Assembly: GCA_017883385.1 (NCBI GenBank)
Contig: JADGNQ010000037.1
Location: 1-39,992, forward strand
Direction: 5' to 3'
Length of the DNA: 39,992 nt
DNA from: Candidatus Sulfotelmatobacter sp.
GTDB lineage: Bacteria > Acidobacteriota > Terriglobia > Terriglobales > Acidobacteriaceae
Shown here in pieces: positions 32,898 to 39,992 of the stretch. The translations under genes and the position numbers were made by a program. How positions within the stretch are numbered: the first letter of the stretch is position 1; each line of letters starts with the position of its first letter. A model generated the notes under the pieces. The model saw only the letters and a program-made list of their open reading frames with translations, was not told the origin of the DNA and ran no database searches.

Positions 32898-35021
32898 ATG
32901 CGCGTGAGCGCGGTCAGGTCCAGAATGAACAGAATCTTCCGTTTCTTTTTGATGATTTCGGTGGTCGCAGTGGCCGCCATGGGGCAGACCAGCCAGTCGT
33001 CCCCGTCAGACTCCAAGCAGCCCGATTCCAAGCCGGCCCAGTCCTCGCCGCGCAAAGGGGACCGCGGAGCCGCCTACTACCACTACGCCGTCGCGCACAT
33101 GTACGAAGAGCAGGTCACGGTCTATGGCCGCAGCGACCTGGCCAACAAAGCCATTGAGGAATACCGCCTCGCGATCGAAGCCGACCCGTCGTCGGAATTT
33201 CTGACCTCCGGCCTGGCCGAGCTCTACGTGAAGACCGGACGAATCCGCGATGCAGTTCTCGAAGCGCAAGACATCATCAAGCGCGATCCCAAGAACCTGG
33301 AAGCCCACAAGCTTCTCGGACGCATCTATCTGCGTTCTCTCGGCGACATGCCCGGCGGCAACGGTTCCGACAACGTCCTCAAGTTAGCCATCGAACAGTA
33401 CGAGCAGATTGTGAAGATCGAGCCCGACAACGTCGACGATCACCTGCTCCTCGGCCGCCTCTACCGCCTGAACACCGATCTTCAGAAGGCCGAAGCCGAA
33501 CTCAAGACTGCCATCAAACTCGATCCCAGTTCAGAAGAGGCCGTCACCACGCTGGCCATGCTCTACACCGACGAAGGCGACACCGCGCATGCCCTGCAGG
33601 TGCTCAGTTCGGTGCCCGATTCCGGCCGCTCCGCCAAACTTTACGCCGCCCTCGGCGCAGCCTACGAGCAGCGCAAAGACTACAAGAGCGCAATTGATGC
33701 CTACCGCCACGCCATCGTTCTCGACCGCGACAATCTCGACGCCATTCGCGGCCTTGCCGAGAACCTTCTGAACGACGGCCAGACCGAAGCCGCGCTCGAG
33801 CAATACAAAGTCATTGCCGACGCCAATCCCGAAGACGCGCAGACGTATGTGCGCATCGCCGAAATTTACCGCCGTCAGGGCAAGTACGATCTCGCCCTCG
33901 AGAATCTGAAGAAGGCCGACACTCTGGTTCCCGACACCATGGACGTCCCCTACAGCATGGCCGCTGTATACCAGGCACAGGGCCGTTACGATGACGCCGT
34001 GAAGCTTCTGCAGGATCTGGTCAAGCGAACGGAAAAGAGCGAGGCCGCTTCCAGCCAGGCTGACCGCAACAATCGCGCCATTTTCGTTGAGCGCCTCGGC
34101 ATGGTCTATCGTGAGCAGGAAAACTACACCGCCGCCGTCGAGACCTTCCGCAAAATGCTGCCGCTCGGCGAGGAAAATGCCCGCAGCGGGTATCAGGAAA
34201 TCATCGACACCTACCGCGACGCCAAGCAGTGGCCGCAAGCCACCGCCGTCGCCAAAGAAGCCGTGCAAAAGCTGCCCAAGGATCGCGACCTGCGCATGGT
34301 GCTCGACGCCCAACTCGCCGATACCGGCGAGGTCGACCAGGCCGTTACCGACGTCCGCTCCATGCTAAAAGGCGGTCCCGAAGATCGCGAAATCTACCTG
34401 CGCCTCGCCATTATCTACACCAGGGCGAAGCGTACGAAGGAAGCTGAAGAAGTTCTCGCCAAGGCCGAACAGTTGGCCACCAAGAACGACGACAAAGCCT
34501 ACGTCTGGTTTCTGCGGGGCGACCTCTATCAGCGCCAGAAGATGTTTGATCAGGCCGAAGTTGAGTTCAAGAAAGTTCTGGCTTCCGTCTCGCCCACCGA
34601 TCCGCAGAGCGCCGCCACGCTTAACTATCTCGGCTACATGAACGCCGATCGCGGTGTGAAGCTCGAAGAGTCGCTCAACTTCATCAAGCAGGCTCTGACC
34701 TTTGAGCCGAATAACAGCGCGTATCTCGACTCGCTGGGCTGGGCCTACTTCAAGCTCGCCAAGTACGACTTGGCGGAAGAGAACCTGACCAAGGCCTCGA
34801 TTCACATGGGCTCCGACGCCACCGTGCAGGAGCACCTCGGAGACCTTTACCAGAAAACCGGCCGCCTGAAACTGGCCGCCGCCCACTGGGAGCGCGCCGT
34901 CCAGGAGTGGAACCGAACCGTCCCGGCCGAACAGGACAGCGAAGCCTTCGCCAAGATCCAGCAAAAACTCGAATCGGCGAAAGTAAAGCTGGCCAAAGAA
35001 GAATCGGGCAGCAAGCAGTAA
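32898..35021 (+). CDS. Exported tetratricopeptide-repeat protein
   Basis: About 707 residues from ATG 32898, with GAGG 8 bases upstream; ATG 32925 is close by. A signal peptide or anchor (RIFRFFLMISVVAVAAMG) leads into a Ser/Lys-rich linker and then more than a dozen TPR units covering nearly the whole protein, for example AIEEYRLAIEADPSSEFL, LEAHKLLGRIYLRSLGD, SAIDAYRHAIVLDRDNLDA and SLNFIKQALTFEPNNSAYLDSLGWAYFKL. TPR solenoids scaffold protein complexes; the location suggests periplasm or outer-membrane assembly. The last 60 residues are Lys/Glu-rich. No partner gene is adjacent. Confidence 0.9.
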   Translation: MRVSAVRSRMNRIFRFFLMISVVAVAAMGQTSQSSPSDSKQPDSKPAQSSPRKGDRGAAYYHYAVAHMYEEQVTVYGRSDLANKAIEEYRLAIEADPSSEFLTSGLAELYVKTGRIRDAVLEAQDIIKRDPKNLEAHKLLGRIYLRSLGDMPGGNGSDNVLKLAIEQYEQIVKIEPDNVDDHLLLGRLYRLNTDLQKAEAELKTAIKLDPSSEEAVTTLAMLYTDEGDTAHALQVLSSVPDSGRSAKLYAALGAAYEQRKDYKSAIDAYRHAIVLDRDNLDAIRGLAENLLNDGQTEAALEQYKVIADANPEDAQTYVRIAEIYRRQGKYDLALENLKKADTLVPDTMDVPYSMAAVYQAQGRYDDAVKLLQDLVKRTEKSEAASSQADRNNRAIFVERLGMVYREQENYTAAVETFRKMLPLGEENARSGYQEIIDTYRDAKQWPQATAVAKEAVQKLPKDRDLRMVLDAQLADTGEVDQAVTDVRSMLKGGPEDREIYLRLAIIYTRAKRTKEAEEVLAKAEQLATKNDDKAYVWFLRGDLYQRQKMFDQAEVEFKKVLASVSPTDPQSAATLNYLGYMNADRGVKLEESLNFIKQALTFEPNNSAYLDSLGWAYFKLAKYDLAEENLTKASIHMGSDATVQEHLGDLYQKTGRLKLAAAHWERAVQEWNRTVPAEQDSEAFAKIQQKLESAKVKLAKEESGSKQ

Positions 35022-35060
35022 TCTCCCATAACCCTGTTATCCTGTAGCACAGCTGGGTGC

Positions 35061-35095
35061 CCCATTTCTCGCGCGTTCTTTGCGCGAGAAGTGGG
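35061..35095. repeat. Hairpin repeat, family B, copy 2
   Basis: CCCATTTCTCGCGC pairs with GCGCGAGAAGTGGG (14 bp, one G-T) around a 7-base loop GTTCTTT, after GGGTGC. Compared with copy 1 the stem is extended at the loop end by complementary bases on both sides. It lies after the TPR gene. Confidence 0.8.
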
Positions 35096-35200
35096 TCTTC
35101 ACGGAGTCCCGCCCCTATTGTCCCGTAGGCACATCTGAAAATATCCCGGTGTTTCCAACGCTGGGTGCGCCCCCTGTCGTACTCCCAATCCCCGCGCTGT

Positions 35201-35212
35201 TAAACTCCCCGC
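35201..35212 (+). promoter_or_regulatory. -10-like TAAACT just before a start codon (leaderless candidate)
   Basis: TAAACT at 35201-35206 is followed after 6 bases (CCCCGC) by the ATG of the GNAT gene, the spacing expected if transcription begins at the A of ATG. No ribosome-binding site precedes the start. Confidence 0.4.
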
Positions 35213-35689
35213 ATGTCCGCCGACGCCACGAGCATCACTATTCGCCCCGCCTCCCTCGACGACATCCCCGAAATCCTGCGCCAGCGCCGCGCCATGTACG
35301 AAGCCATGAACTACAAAGACGCCGATGCGCTAACCGCGATGGCAAAATTGTCCGCGGGATATTTGTCAAAGCACATGTCGGACAGCTCATTCCGAGCGTG
35401 GCTGGCCTGCGACGGAATCCGCGCGATCGCCGGAGGCGCAGTGATCATCTCTCCCTGGCCGGCTCACCCCTACGACCTCGAATGCCGCCGCGCCACGATT
35501 CTCAACGTCTACACCGATCCCGACTATCGTCGCCGCGGCATCGCCCGCCAACTTATGCAAACCATGATCGATTGGTGTAAGCGGGAAGGCCTCGCCCGCG
35601 TGACTCTGCATGCCAGCGACGACGGCCGCCATCTCTACGAATCCCTCGGCTTCGAACCCAGCAACGAAATGCGCCTCAAACTCCGCTGA
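35213..35689 (+). CDS. GNAT-family N-acetyltransferase
   Basis: A 158-residue single-domain acetyltransferase. It has the N-terminal ITIRPASLDDIPEILRQRRAMYEAM, the acetyl-CoA loop DYRRRGIARQLM (R-R-R-G-I-A form of RxxGxA) after a LNVYTDP strand, and a C-terminal VTLHASDDGRHLYESLGFEPSNEM typical of GNAT motif B. Substrate unknown. The start seems to be leaderless, judging from the -10-like hexamer 6 bases before. A dGTPase-like gene follows after about 90 bases, which include repeat family D. Confidence 0.9.
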   Translation: MSADATSITIRPASLDDIPEILRQRRAMYEAMNYKDADALTAMAKLSAGYLSKHMSDSSFRAWLACDGIRAIAGGAVIISPWPAHPYDLECRRATILNVYTDPDYRRRGIARQLMQTMIDWCKREGLARVTLHASDDGRHLYESLGFEPSNEMRLKLR

Positions 35690-35734
35690 GCCCTCCTTGG
35701 CTCACCGACCAAAACCCACGTGGCGCATGCCTTT

Positions 35735-35768
35735 CAATCAACAATCAAAAATCATCAATCAATAATGT
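35735..35768. repeat. AATCAACAATC-type repeat, family D, one-sided copy
   Basis: CAATCAACAATCAAAAATC and the following ATCAATCAATAATG share repeated ATCAA units with the inverted repeat at 32668. The -10-like TATGCT of the next gene begins at its very end. Confidence 0.55.
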
Positions 35769-35780
35769 TATGCTTTCTCC
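35769..35780 (+). promoter_or_regulatory. -10-like TATGCT just before a start codon (leaderless candidate)
   Basis: TATGCT at 35769-35774 is followed after 6 bases (TTCTCC) by the ATG of the dGTPase-like gene, with no ribosome-binding site. The hexamer lies at the right edge of a family D repeat, which may have supplied it. Confidence 0.4.
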
Positions 35781-36896
35781 ATGCTGGCCGGCTACGCGGT
35801 GCACACCGAGCACTCCCGCGGACGCCGCTTCCCCGAGCCTCAGCATCCCTACCGCAACGACTTTCAGCGCGACCGCGACCGCGTCATTCACGCCCGCGCC
35901 TTCCGCCGTCTCGAAGCCAAGACTCAGGTTTTCACCCGCCGCTATTCCGACCACTTCCGCAACCGCCTCACCCACAGCCTCGAAGTCACGCAGATCTCGC
36001 GCACCATCGCCGGAGCCCTCGGCCTCAACGTCGATCTCGCCGAAGCCCTCGGCCTGGTTCACGACATCGGACATCCTCCCTTCGGCCACGCCGGAGAAAA
36101 AGCCCTCGACACCGCCATGCGCGAGCATGGCCTGTCCTTCGACCACAACCTGCACGCCTTGCGCATCGTCGAAGATTTCGAGCAGCGCTACGCCGCCTTT
36201 CGCGGCCTGAACCTGACCTTCGAGGTCCGCGAAGGCATCATCAAGCACTCGCACGACCTCGACGCGAAAGAGCATCCCGATCTCGCCGAGTACCTCCTCG
36301 ATCAGCGTCCACCTATCGAAGCCCAGCTCATCGACCTCACCGACGAGATCGCCTACAACACCGCCGACCTGGACGACGGCTACGAAGCTCACCTGCTGCC
36401 CCTCGAAGAAATCCGCGCAGCCGTGCCCGTCTTCGAGCGCTTCTATCGCGAGGTCGAGCAGATCTATCCCAACGTCCCCCACAAACTGAAATTCAACGAG
36501 ACTCTAAAGCGCGTGCTCAACCGCTTCGTCGACGACTTAGTCACGAACACGCAAGCGCGCGTGACTCAAGCCGGCGTCCGCAACCTTGAAGAAGTCCGCA
36601 CCCATCCCGAACGCCTGGCCGCATTCAGCCCCACCGTCGACGCCGAACGCCAGCGCACCAAAGACTTCCTCCACGAGAATCTCTACTTCAGCCCCGCCCT
36701 GGCCGACGAAAAAGACAACGCGGAGCAAGTCGTTGCCCAGCTATTCACCTTCTGGATCGCCCATCCCGAAGCCCTCCCCCACAACTACCAGGAAAAGGCC
36801 AAAGCAGAATCCTTCCCCCGCGTAGTCTGCGACTATATCGCCGGCATGACCGACAACTTCATCTACGAACAATACGAAAAGCACTGCGGCAGTTGA
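35781..36896 (+). CDS. dGTPase-like HD-domain phosphohydrolase
   Basis: A 371-residue protein of the Dgt family. N-terminal RNDFQRDRDRVIHARAFRRLEAKTQVF is the usual lead-in. The HD metal site is RLTHSLEV, HDIGHPPFGHAGE (adjacent His-Asp) and LIDLTDEIAYNTADLDDG (final Asp). The C-terminal helical part matches the shorter, type 2 dGTPase-like proteins. The family removes triphosphate from dGTP or other dNTPs, keeping nucleotide pools low; some members act in anti-phage defence, but nothing here indicates that role. The length fits the shorter dGTPase-like class, not the 505-residue E. coli Dgt. Confidence 0.9.
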   Translation: MLAGYAVHTEHSRGRRFPEPQHPYRNDFQRDRDRVIHARAFRRLEAKTQVFTRRYSDHFRNRLTHSLEVTQISRTIAGALGLNVDLAEALGLVHDIGHPPFGHAGEKALDTAMREHGLSFDHNLHALRIVEDFEQRYAAFRGLNLTFEVREGIIKHSHDLDAKEHPDLAEYLLDQRPPIEAQLIDLTDEIAYNTADLDDGYEAHLLPLEEIRAAVPVFERFYREVEQIYPNVPHKLKFNETLKRVLNRFVDDLVTNTQARVTQAGVRNLEEVRTHPERLAAFSPTVDAERQRTKDFLHENLYFSPALADEKDNAEQVVAQLFTFWIAHPEALPHNYQEKAKAESFPRVVCDYIAGMTDNFIYEQYEKHCGS

Positions 36897-36930
36897 CCAT
36901 GTTGCGACAGCCTGCGTAGCCACAGCCCAG

Positions 36931-36973
36931 GTGGGGACAGCCGCCCTCGGCTGTCCGCCGGGCGAAGCCCGAC
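36931..36973. repeat. Two-hairpin intergenic repeat, family A, copy 2
   Basis: Identical to copy 1 over the first 26 bases, including the 9-bp GGACAGCCG hairpin. In the second hairpin (GAA loop, CGGGC/GCCCG) an A-T pair of copy 1 is replaced by G-C, a compensatory double change; a second position has become an unpaired C-A. The flanking CGCAGTTCGCG resembles the CGTTCTCGCG of copy 1. Confidence 0.8.
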
Positions 36974-37012
36974 CGCAGTTCGCGTCCGAGTGCCGTGACA
37001 GCAGAAACAGTT

Positions 37013-37029
37013 TGTCATCCTGAGCGAAG
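37013..37029. repeat. Intergenic repeat family C, fragment
   Basis: TGTCATCCTGAGCGAAG matches the end of the palindrome at 24188 and the copy at 27041, then diverges. Confidence 0.5.
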
Positions 37030-37451
37030 TTGTCGTACGCGAAGTGGACGGCAACGCAGTCGAAGAGCCTGCCCTGAGCTTGTCGAAGGGATCCCTACCC
37101 GTCCGATTGCATGATCGTGCCGATTCAGGGAGTTCTAACGACGTCGCCCGTGTGACGACAGTCGCGCCAAGCGCCTGTTCATCCGCTTCAAGCCTCCGGA
37201 TCGACCTCCAACCGCAACCGGGCCAAAGCGTGTAATCGTCTGATTTCGTAGCTTAGCGGTTTTGCTTCTGCGGCGCTTCGCCCGCCTTGCGGTCAGACGC
37301 CGGGCTTCGATACGGTTCGATTGAGACCAGGTTTCTTTTTCGTCTCGCTGGATTGGTTCCCAGTCCGCGACATGAGCCATTCTGCACAGTATTGCTGGAG
37401 CAATTGAGTCAATTTATATCGCCTATGGCGCGTAAACCTAAAGGAGAGAAT

Positions 37452-37967
37452 ATGAAACGCATCTCGATCTTGGCTTTGATCGTTTTCGCCGCTGGTTGTA
37501 ACTCTACCAACAACGCTGGAGGCAAAACAGGAACGTCCATGCAGGGGATGTGGGCTGTAACTGGAACTGCGACTGTTGGGTCCCAGAGCGGATCCGGTAC
37601 TTACCAAGTCCAGTTGGTTTCAAGTCCGTGCAGCGTAACCACCCCAGTGGGTACGTTCTCAGTGCAAGGCCCGGTCTGCTTCATCGCCAATAACAATTCC
37701 GCGCAGGGCTCTATCTCCGGAACAGGACTGCCCAGTTCCTCGAAGAATAACGGGCAAGGAGTTCTGGCAGGAGTGGCCTCGAACCCAGTTCCTGCGAATG
37801 CGCCAATCAACCTGCTTTTCGTAGTCGGCGAATCGAATGGCACCGTCCTCGAGTTCACGGGCAGCGGCACAGTTGGCAATGGCACAATCACCGGGACCGG
37901 GTCCTGCAGCGCAAGCACGCCCCTTTGTCAGGGCGTGACTGGTACGTTCTCAGCAAACCTACAGTAG
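37452..37967 (+). CDS. Low-complexity lipoprotein of unknown function
   Basis: A 171-residue lipoprotein from ATG 37452, with AAGGAGAG upstream. The signal MKRISILALIVFAAGC has its lipid Cys at residue 16, followed by an Asn/Thr/Gly-rich linker. The mature part is beta-rich, with repeated Gly-Ser-Thr stretches (GTATVGSQSGSGTYQVQL, FTGSGTVGNGTITGTGS), two or three Cys that could form disulphides, and no charged catalytic centre. It is probably on the inner leaflet of the outer membrane or surface-exposed. I do not recognise a family. Confidence 0.75.
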   Translation: MKRISILALIVFAAGCNSTNNAGGKTGTSMQGMWAVTGTATVGSQSGSGTYQVQLVSSPCSVTTPVGTFSVQGPVCFIANNNSAQGSISGTGLPSSSKNNGQGVLAGVASNPVPANAPINLLFVVGESNGTVLEFTGSGTVGNGTITGTGSCSASTPLCQGVTGTFSANLQ

Positions 37968-38017
37968 TTGCGACTGTCGCAAAGATCGTTCAACGCTTCA
38001 GCCTCTAGTATAGTGCG

Positions 38018-38214
38018 TCATGCAGATTGACGGTTATTGAGGGTACAGCGGGCGCGCTTCACTTTTTCCAGGACGTCGGCGGCTCGCGCAGTCCAGATGA
38101 ATGGTTTCGGACTTTCGTTGTGGCGGTGGATCTAGGTGCCGATGGCCATGATGAGTTCTTCCAGGTCGCGGAATACGCCACGCCGGAGCCGATTCTGAGT
38201 CAAGGCTTAGAGGG
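38018..38214 (-). pseudogene. IS630-family transposase, decayed C-terminal fragment
   Basis: Read on the minus strand, about 65 codons give LTQNRLRRGVFRDLEEL, then AIGT, a TAG stop, IHRHNESPKPFIWTA, and VLEKVKRARCTLNN before a TGA at 38018. This is the C-terminal end of IS630 transposases, where the stop stands at a usual Tyr codon (xYIxxHNxxPKPFxWT). Another stop (TAA at 38207) interrupts the frame before LTQNRL. The DDE catalytic region upstream is not recognisable, so only a relic remains. The complementary plus-strand frame of 64 codons is its shadow. Terminal inverted repeats could not be defined. Confidence 0.75.
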
Positions 38215-38426
38215 GTTTTGAGCGCTATGGCCTGATTTCGACAGTTGAGCCGGAAAATTGCCGGCCAATGCTGGCACTTTGGATTATTGAAGGTTTGCCC
38301 GTTACTCAGAGCTTGTGCGCACTCCAAGGGCGCTGGCGGTACTCTGACTAGGTAGGACGCCCCCCAAGTGCTCCCAAATGCAACAACGCCGAGGATGGTC
38401 GCTCGCACGAGAACGATTCGCAAATC

Positions 38427-39137
38427 TTAGAGTTCGTCCACGAAGGCTAGATCGTGCCGCGTTACATAGCGCTCGTAGCATTTCTCGCACATCCAGCGCT
38501 CTCCCGGATCACAATATCCGAACATTCCAGCGTCGATATGCTCATTGCACAGCTCGCAGTGTTCGTGACCCCACCCTGACGGAACCAGTCGAGTGCCGGA
38601 GCGAACGGGTAAGGTTTGGTCGGTTGCCGGATAGTGTCTACTCTGACCCCCACTTACGCCCGTTGGTTCCAATTTCGTCCAGACCTTTACCTCGCGTCCT
38701 CCTACGATTGATACATCCTTCGATTCGTAGTCCTCGGCGACAGCATCGGTTCCCTTAAACTGCTCCCTTCTCCAGCCCCAAGTCGGGTCGAGAACCATCC
38801 AGACATTGAACGCCTGCCAGTAGGGACTGAGATAAGCCAATTCCAATCCGACTACTCGTGGTTCCTCTTTTTCCTGACAAGTGAGAATTGCCGTACCTGC
38901 TTCTTTGTCGAAAGACTCCAGCATTGGGCTGAGGTATCCGCGCTGGTCGAACAAGAGCCAAAACCAGCGTGGAACGGCATCCCCAACAATTTGCTCGAAA
39001 GGACCCTCAAGTCTGTGGTCAAAACTACCTTGAAGCTCGAAAGACGTATAACCCGCTTCGGACGTGGTGCCACGGTGCACACCAGTCACAACAAACTTGG
39101 GAAAATCTTCGAGCGTCTTTCGTTTGTGAATTTCCAT
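38427..39137 (-). CDS. Protein of unknown function with C-terminal zinc ribbon
   Basis: A 236-residue cytosolic protein, with AAGGA 6 bases before the ATG. The first 190 residues are mixed alpha/beta with many aromatic residues (PRWFWLLFDQRGYL, YLSPYWQAFNVWMVLD, WGWRREQF) and match nothing I know. The C-terminal 45 residues carry HCELCNEHIDAGMFGYC and GERWMCEKCYERYV, a treble-clef-like zinc site with CxxC pairs. It follows the barrel-type lipoprotein and the IS630 relic, in a region of lower gene density that may have been acquired, though I cannot test this from base composition by eye. Confidence 0.7.
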   Translation of the reverse strand: MEIHKRKTLEDFPKFVVTGVHRGTTSEAGYTSFELQGSFDHRLEGPFEQIVGDAVPRWFWLLFDQRGYLSPMLESFDKEAGTAILTCQEKEEPRVVGLELAYLSPYWQAFNVWMVLDPTWGWRREQFKGTDAVAEDYESKDVSIVGGREVKVWTKLEPTGVSGGQSRHYPATDQTLPVRSGTRLVPSGWGHEHCELCNEHIDAGMFGYCDPGERWMCEKCYERYVTRHDLAFVDEL

Positions 39138-39345
39138 CTGCTGTCCTTGACAATATCCAGTTCAACGGGCAGCGGCACCTCATGTCAACTGTCGAAATAT
39201 CGCCATTACACTCATCTTTCGACCAGTTTCAAGCGCGTCTGGGGTGAGCCTTAGGGGTCAAAGCGTGTAATGGCATGTTCAATTAGTTGAAACCTTATTT
39301 TCGAGGCACCGGTCTCAAATTCGAGTCCCGGCATGGGCATGACGA
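39138..39345. other. Gap between the zinc-ribbon gene and the terminator
   Basis: No open frame with coding character. A short TTCGAGTCCCGG (from 39320) looks like a tRNA T-loop, but no arms pair around it, so no tRNA is called. Confidence 0.35.
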
Positions 39346-39382
39346 CCAAAAGAAAAAGCCCGCTCCGCATGGAACGGGCTTT
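39346..39382 (-). terminator. Intrinsic terminator of the BNR-like gene
   Basis: On the minus strand, AAAGCCCGTTCC and GGAGCGGGCTTT form a 12-bp stem (one G-T) around ATGC, followed by TTCTTTT. It begins 7 bases after the stop codon of the exported BNR-like gene and is the clearest terminator in the window. Confidence 0.9.
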
Positions 39383-39388
39383 CGATTC

Positions 39389-39991
39389 CTAGGGTACGGT
39401 GAGCTTGGCGGTCCGGAGGTGCCCGTTTGTGGCTCCGCCCACGCCTCCGGTGGTCCAAGCCGGATGGGCCAGACTGGTCGCACCGTTCGGACCAGCGGCA
39501 ATGCCGGAGTAGTCGCCGATAAAGCCAGAGCCGCCGTTGTTGATGTGAGAGGTAGTCACGCGAGCATTCGGGGCGAAGTTGGAGCCGTTGTCTTTCGTGT
39601 AAGTCGCGTAAATATCCAGAAGGTCCGTGTTGCCGGAGCTCTTGCGAGTGTCGAACCAACTTATGTGGACGTCGCCATTGCTGTCGGCGGCAACCGCCGG
39701 CATGAGGCGCTGCCCCGTAGTGGAGTCGTTCACTCTGATGGGGGAAGTGAAGCTCAGTCCGCCCGAAGTGGTGGAGCGAACAAATGCTGTGCGGGAATTG
39801 GCCGAGGGTTGGTCGGTGTAGACGTCATAGATAAAGGCTTTGCCCGCCACCGGAGCGACCGCCAGCGCAGGAAAGCTATTGTCGCGATAATTCGCGGCAA
39901 AGCTCAGGTTGTTAAACGCAGGACTCAAAGGCAACGGCGCTCCGAACGAAACCCCACCGTTGGTCGACTTTGCAATGAAATGCCGCCCTTG
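39389..39991 (-). CDS. BNR/sialidase-like exported protein, C-terminal part (partial)
   Basis: The frame is open from the right edge to the TAG at 39389, at least 201 codons, so the gene starts beyond the window. Sequence signatures are those of beta-propeller BNR repeats: AKSTNGGVSFGAP, VRSTTSGGLSFTSPIRVND and TKDNGSNFAPNARVT, each with the Ser-x-x-Gly-G-x-x-F pattern, plus FPALAVAP, MPAVAADSNGDVHISWFDTR and FIGDYSGIAAG. Such propellers are found in sialidases and other exported glycan-binding or hydrolysing proteins; no catalytic residues of sialidase can be confirmed from this part. The C-terminus TAKLTVP has no sorting tag. Confidence 0.75.
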   Translation of the reverse strand, partial: QGRHFIAKSTNGGVSFGAPLPLSPAFNNLSFAANYRDNSFPALAVAPVAGKAFIYDVYTDQPSANSRTAFVRSTTSGGLSFTSPIRVNDSTTGQRLMPAVAADSNGDVHISWFDTRKSSGNTDLLDIYATYTKDNGSNFAPNARVTTSHINNGGSGFIGDYSGIAAGPNGATSLAHPAWTTGGVGGATNGHLRTAKLTVP

Positions 39992-39992
39992 G

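Larger units (their letters stand above)
36897..37451. other. 555-base gene-free stretch packed with repeats
   Basis: It contains family A copy 2 (36931), a family C start (37013) and a CCCTGAGCTTGTCGAAGGG element (37072), a string I recall from many bacterial genomes. Small open frames on both strands here have low-complexity Arg/Ser-rich translations and look spurious. The last 20 bases hold the ribosome-binding site of the lipoprotein gene. Confidence 0.6.

Noticed and set aside
37135-37380. 81-codon Arg-rich minus-strand frame
   Set aside because: Low complexity, no ribosome-binding site, lies among repeats.
38034-38423. 129-codon minus-strand frame with a hydrophobic start
   Set aside because: It overlaps the IS630 relic in another frame, lacks a ribosome-binding site and its C-terminus is Arg/His-rich junk.
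37222-39270. CAAAGCGTGTAAT at 37224 and about 39259 as direct repeats of a 2-kb mobile element
   Set aside because: A 13-base identity is expected several times by chance in 40 kb; no integrase or flanking structure.
39310-39340. tRNA near the right end
   Set aside because: Only a T-loop-like string; no pairing arms or acceptor.
1-39992. CRISPR array, prophage, toxin-antitoxin or defence island
   Set aside because: No regularly spaced repeat-spacer units, no Cas, integrase, capsid or paired toxin genes; the dGTPase-like gene alone is not evidence of defence.

Overview
The window is about 40 kb of a GC-rich bacterial chromosome. It carries no 16S gene, so taxonomy is inferred: protein resemblance (a long two-repeat ThyX, CzcA-type efflux proteins, a stand-alone XRE regulator, TPR-rich secreted proteins), LPS/KDO and lipoprotein genes, and heavily repeated palindromic intergenic elements suggest a Gram-negative soil bacterium, most likely an Acidobacteriota (Terriglobia) member. 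Coding density is high, and most of the window is ordinary chromosome rather than an accessory island.

Layout. Bases 1-1000 hold the end of a sensor kinase and its overlapping OmpR/KdpE-type response regulator. A small secreted helical protein follows on the minus strand. From 1.8 to 9.6 kb lies an efflux cluster: a large outer-membrane barrel with a coiled coil, a lipoprotein periplasmic adaptor, a CzcA/CusA-type RND pump, and a TolC-type channel whose TTG start overlaps the pump gene. Next come a KDPG/KHG-type aldolase, a DnaJ-like zinc-ribbon protein and a convergent LysR regulator. At 12.3-12.7 kb are two CAT-anticodon tRNAs and what looks like the 3' remnant of a tRNA-Pro. A VOC-fold protein and KdsB follow on the plus strand.

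From 26.0 down to 14.0 kb eleven consecutive genes read on the minus strand: a long ThyX, recA, coaD, an aspartate-type aminotransferase, a lipocalin-like secreted protein, manA, manC, a small secreted protein, a phosphohexomutase (manB/pgm type), an M48 (Ste24-like) protease and a B3-type metallo-beta-lactamase-fold protein. The manA-manC-mutase set converts fructose-6-phosphate to GDP-mannose. From 26.2 to 37 kb genes read on the plus strand: fabG; a tightly overlapping trio (GNAT, a 59-residue membrane protein, a secreted dienelactone-hydrolase-like protein); an XRE regulator behind a 20-bp direct repeat; a probable MXAN_5187-type protein; a gene split by an apparent frameshift; purH; a 707-residue TPR protein; a second GNAT; and a dGTPase-like HD hydrolase. 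The last 3 kb are sparser: a lipoprotein, a decayed IS630-family transposase end, a zinc-ribbon protein and the end of a large exported BNR/sialidase-like protein with a clear intrinsic terminator.

The most distinctive signal is not a gene system but the intergenic space. At least six repeat or palindrome families occur, several in two or more copies, one with a compensatory base change in its stem, one abutting a stop codon and one apparently absorbed into the start of a GNAT gene. Three genes also have a -10-like hexamer 6-7 bases before the start codon, as expected for leaderless transcripts. I did not find a convincing new defence, secondary-metabolite or mobile system.
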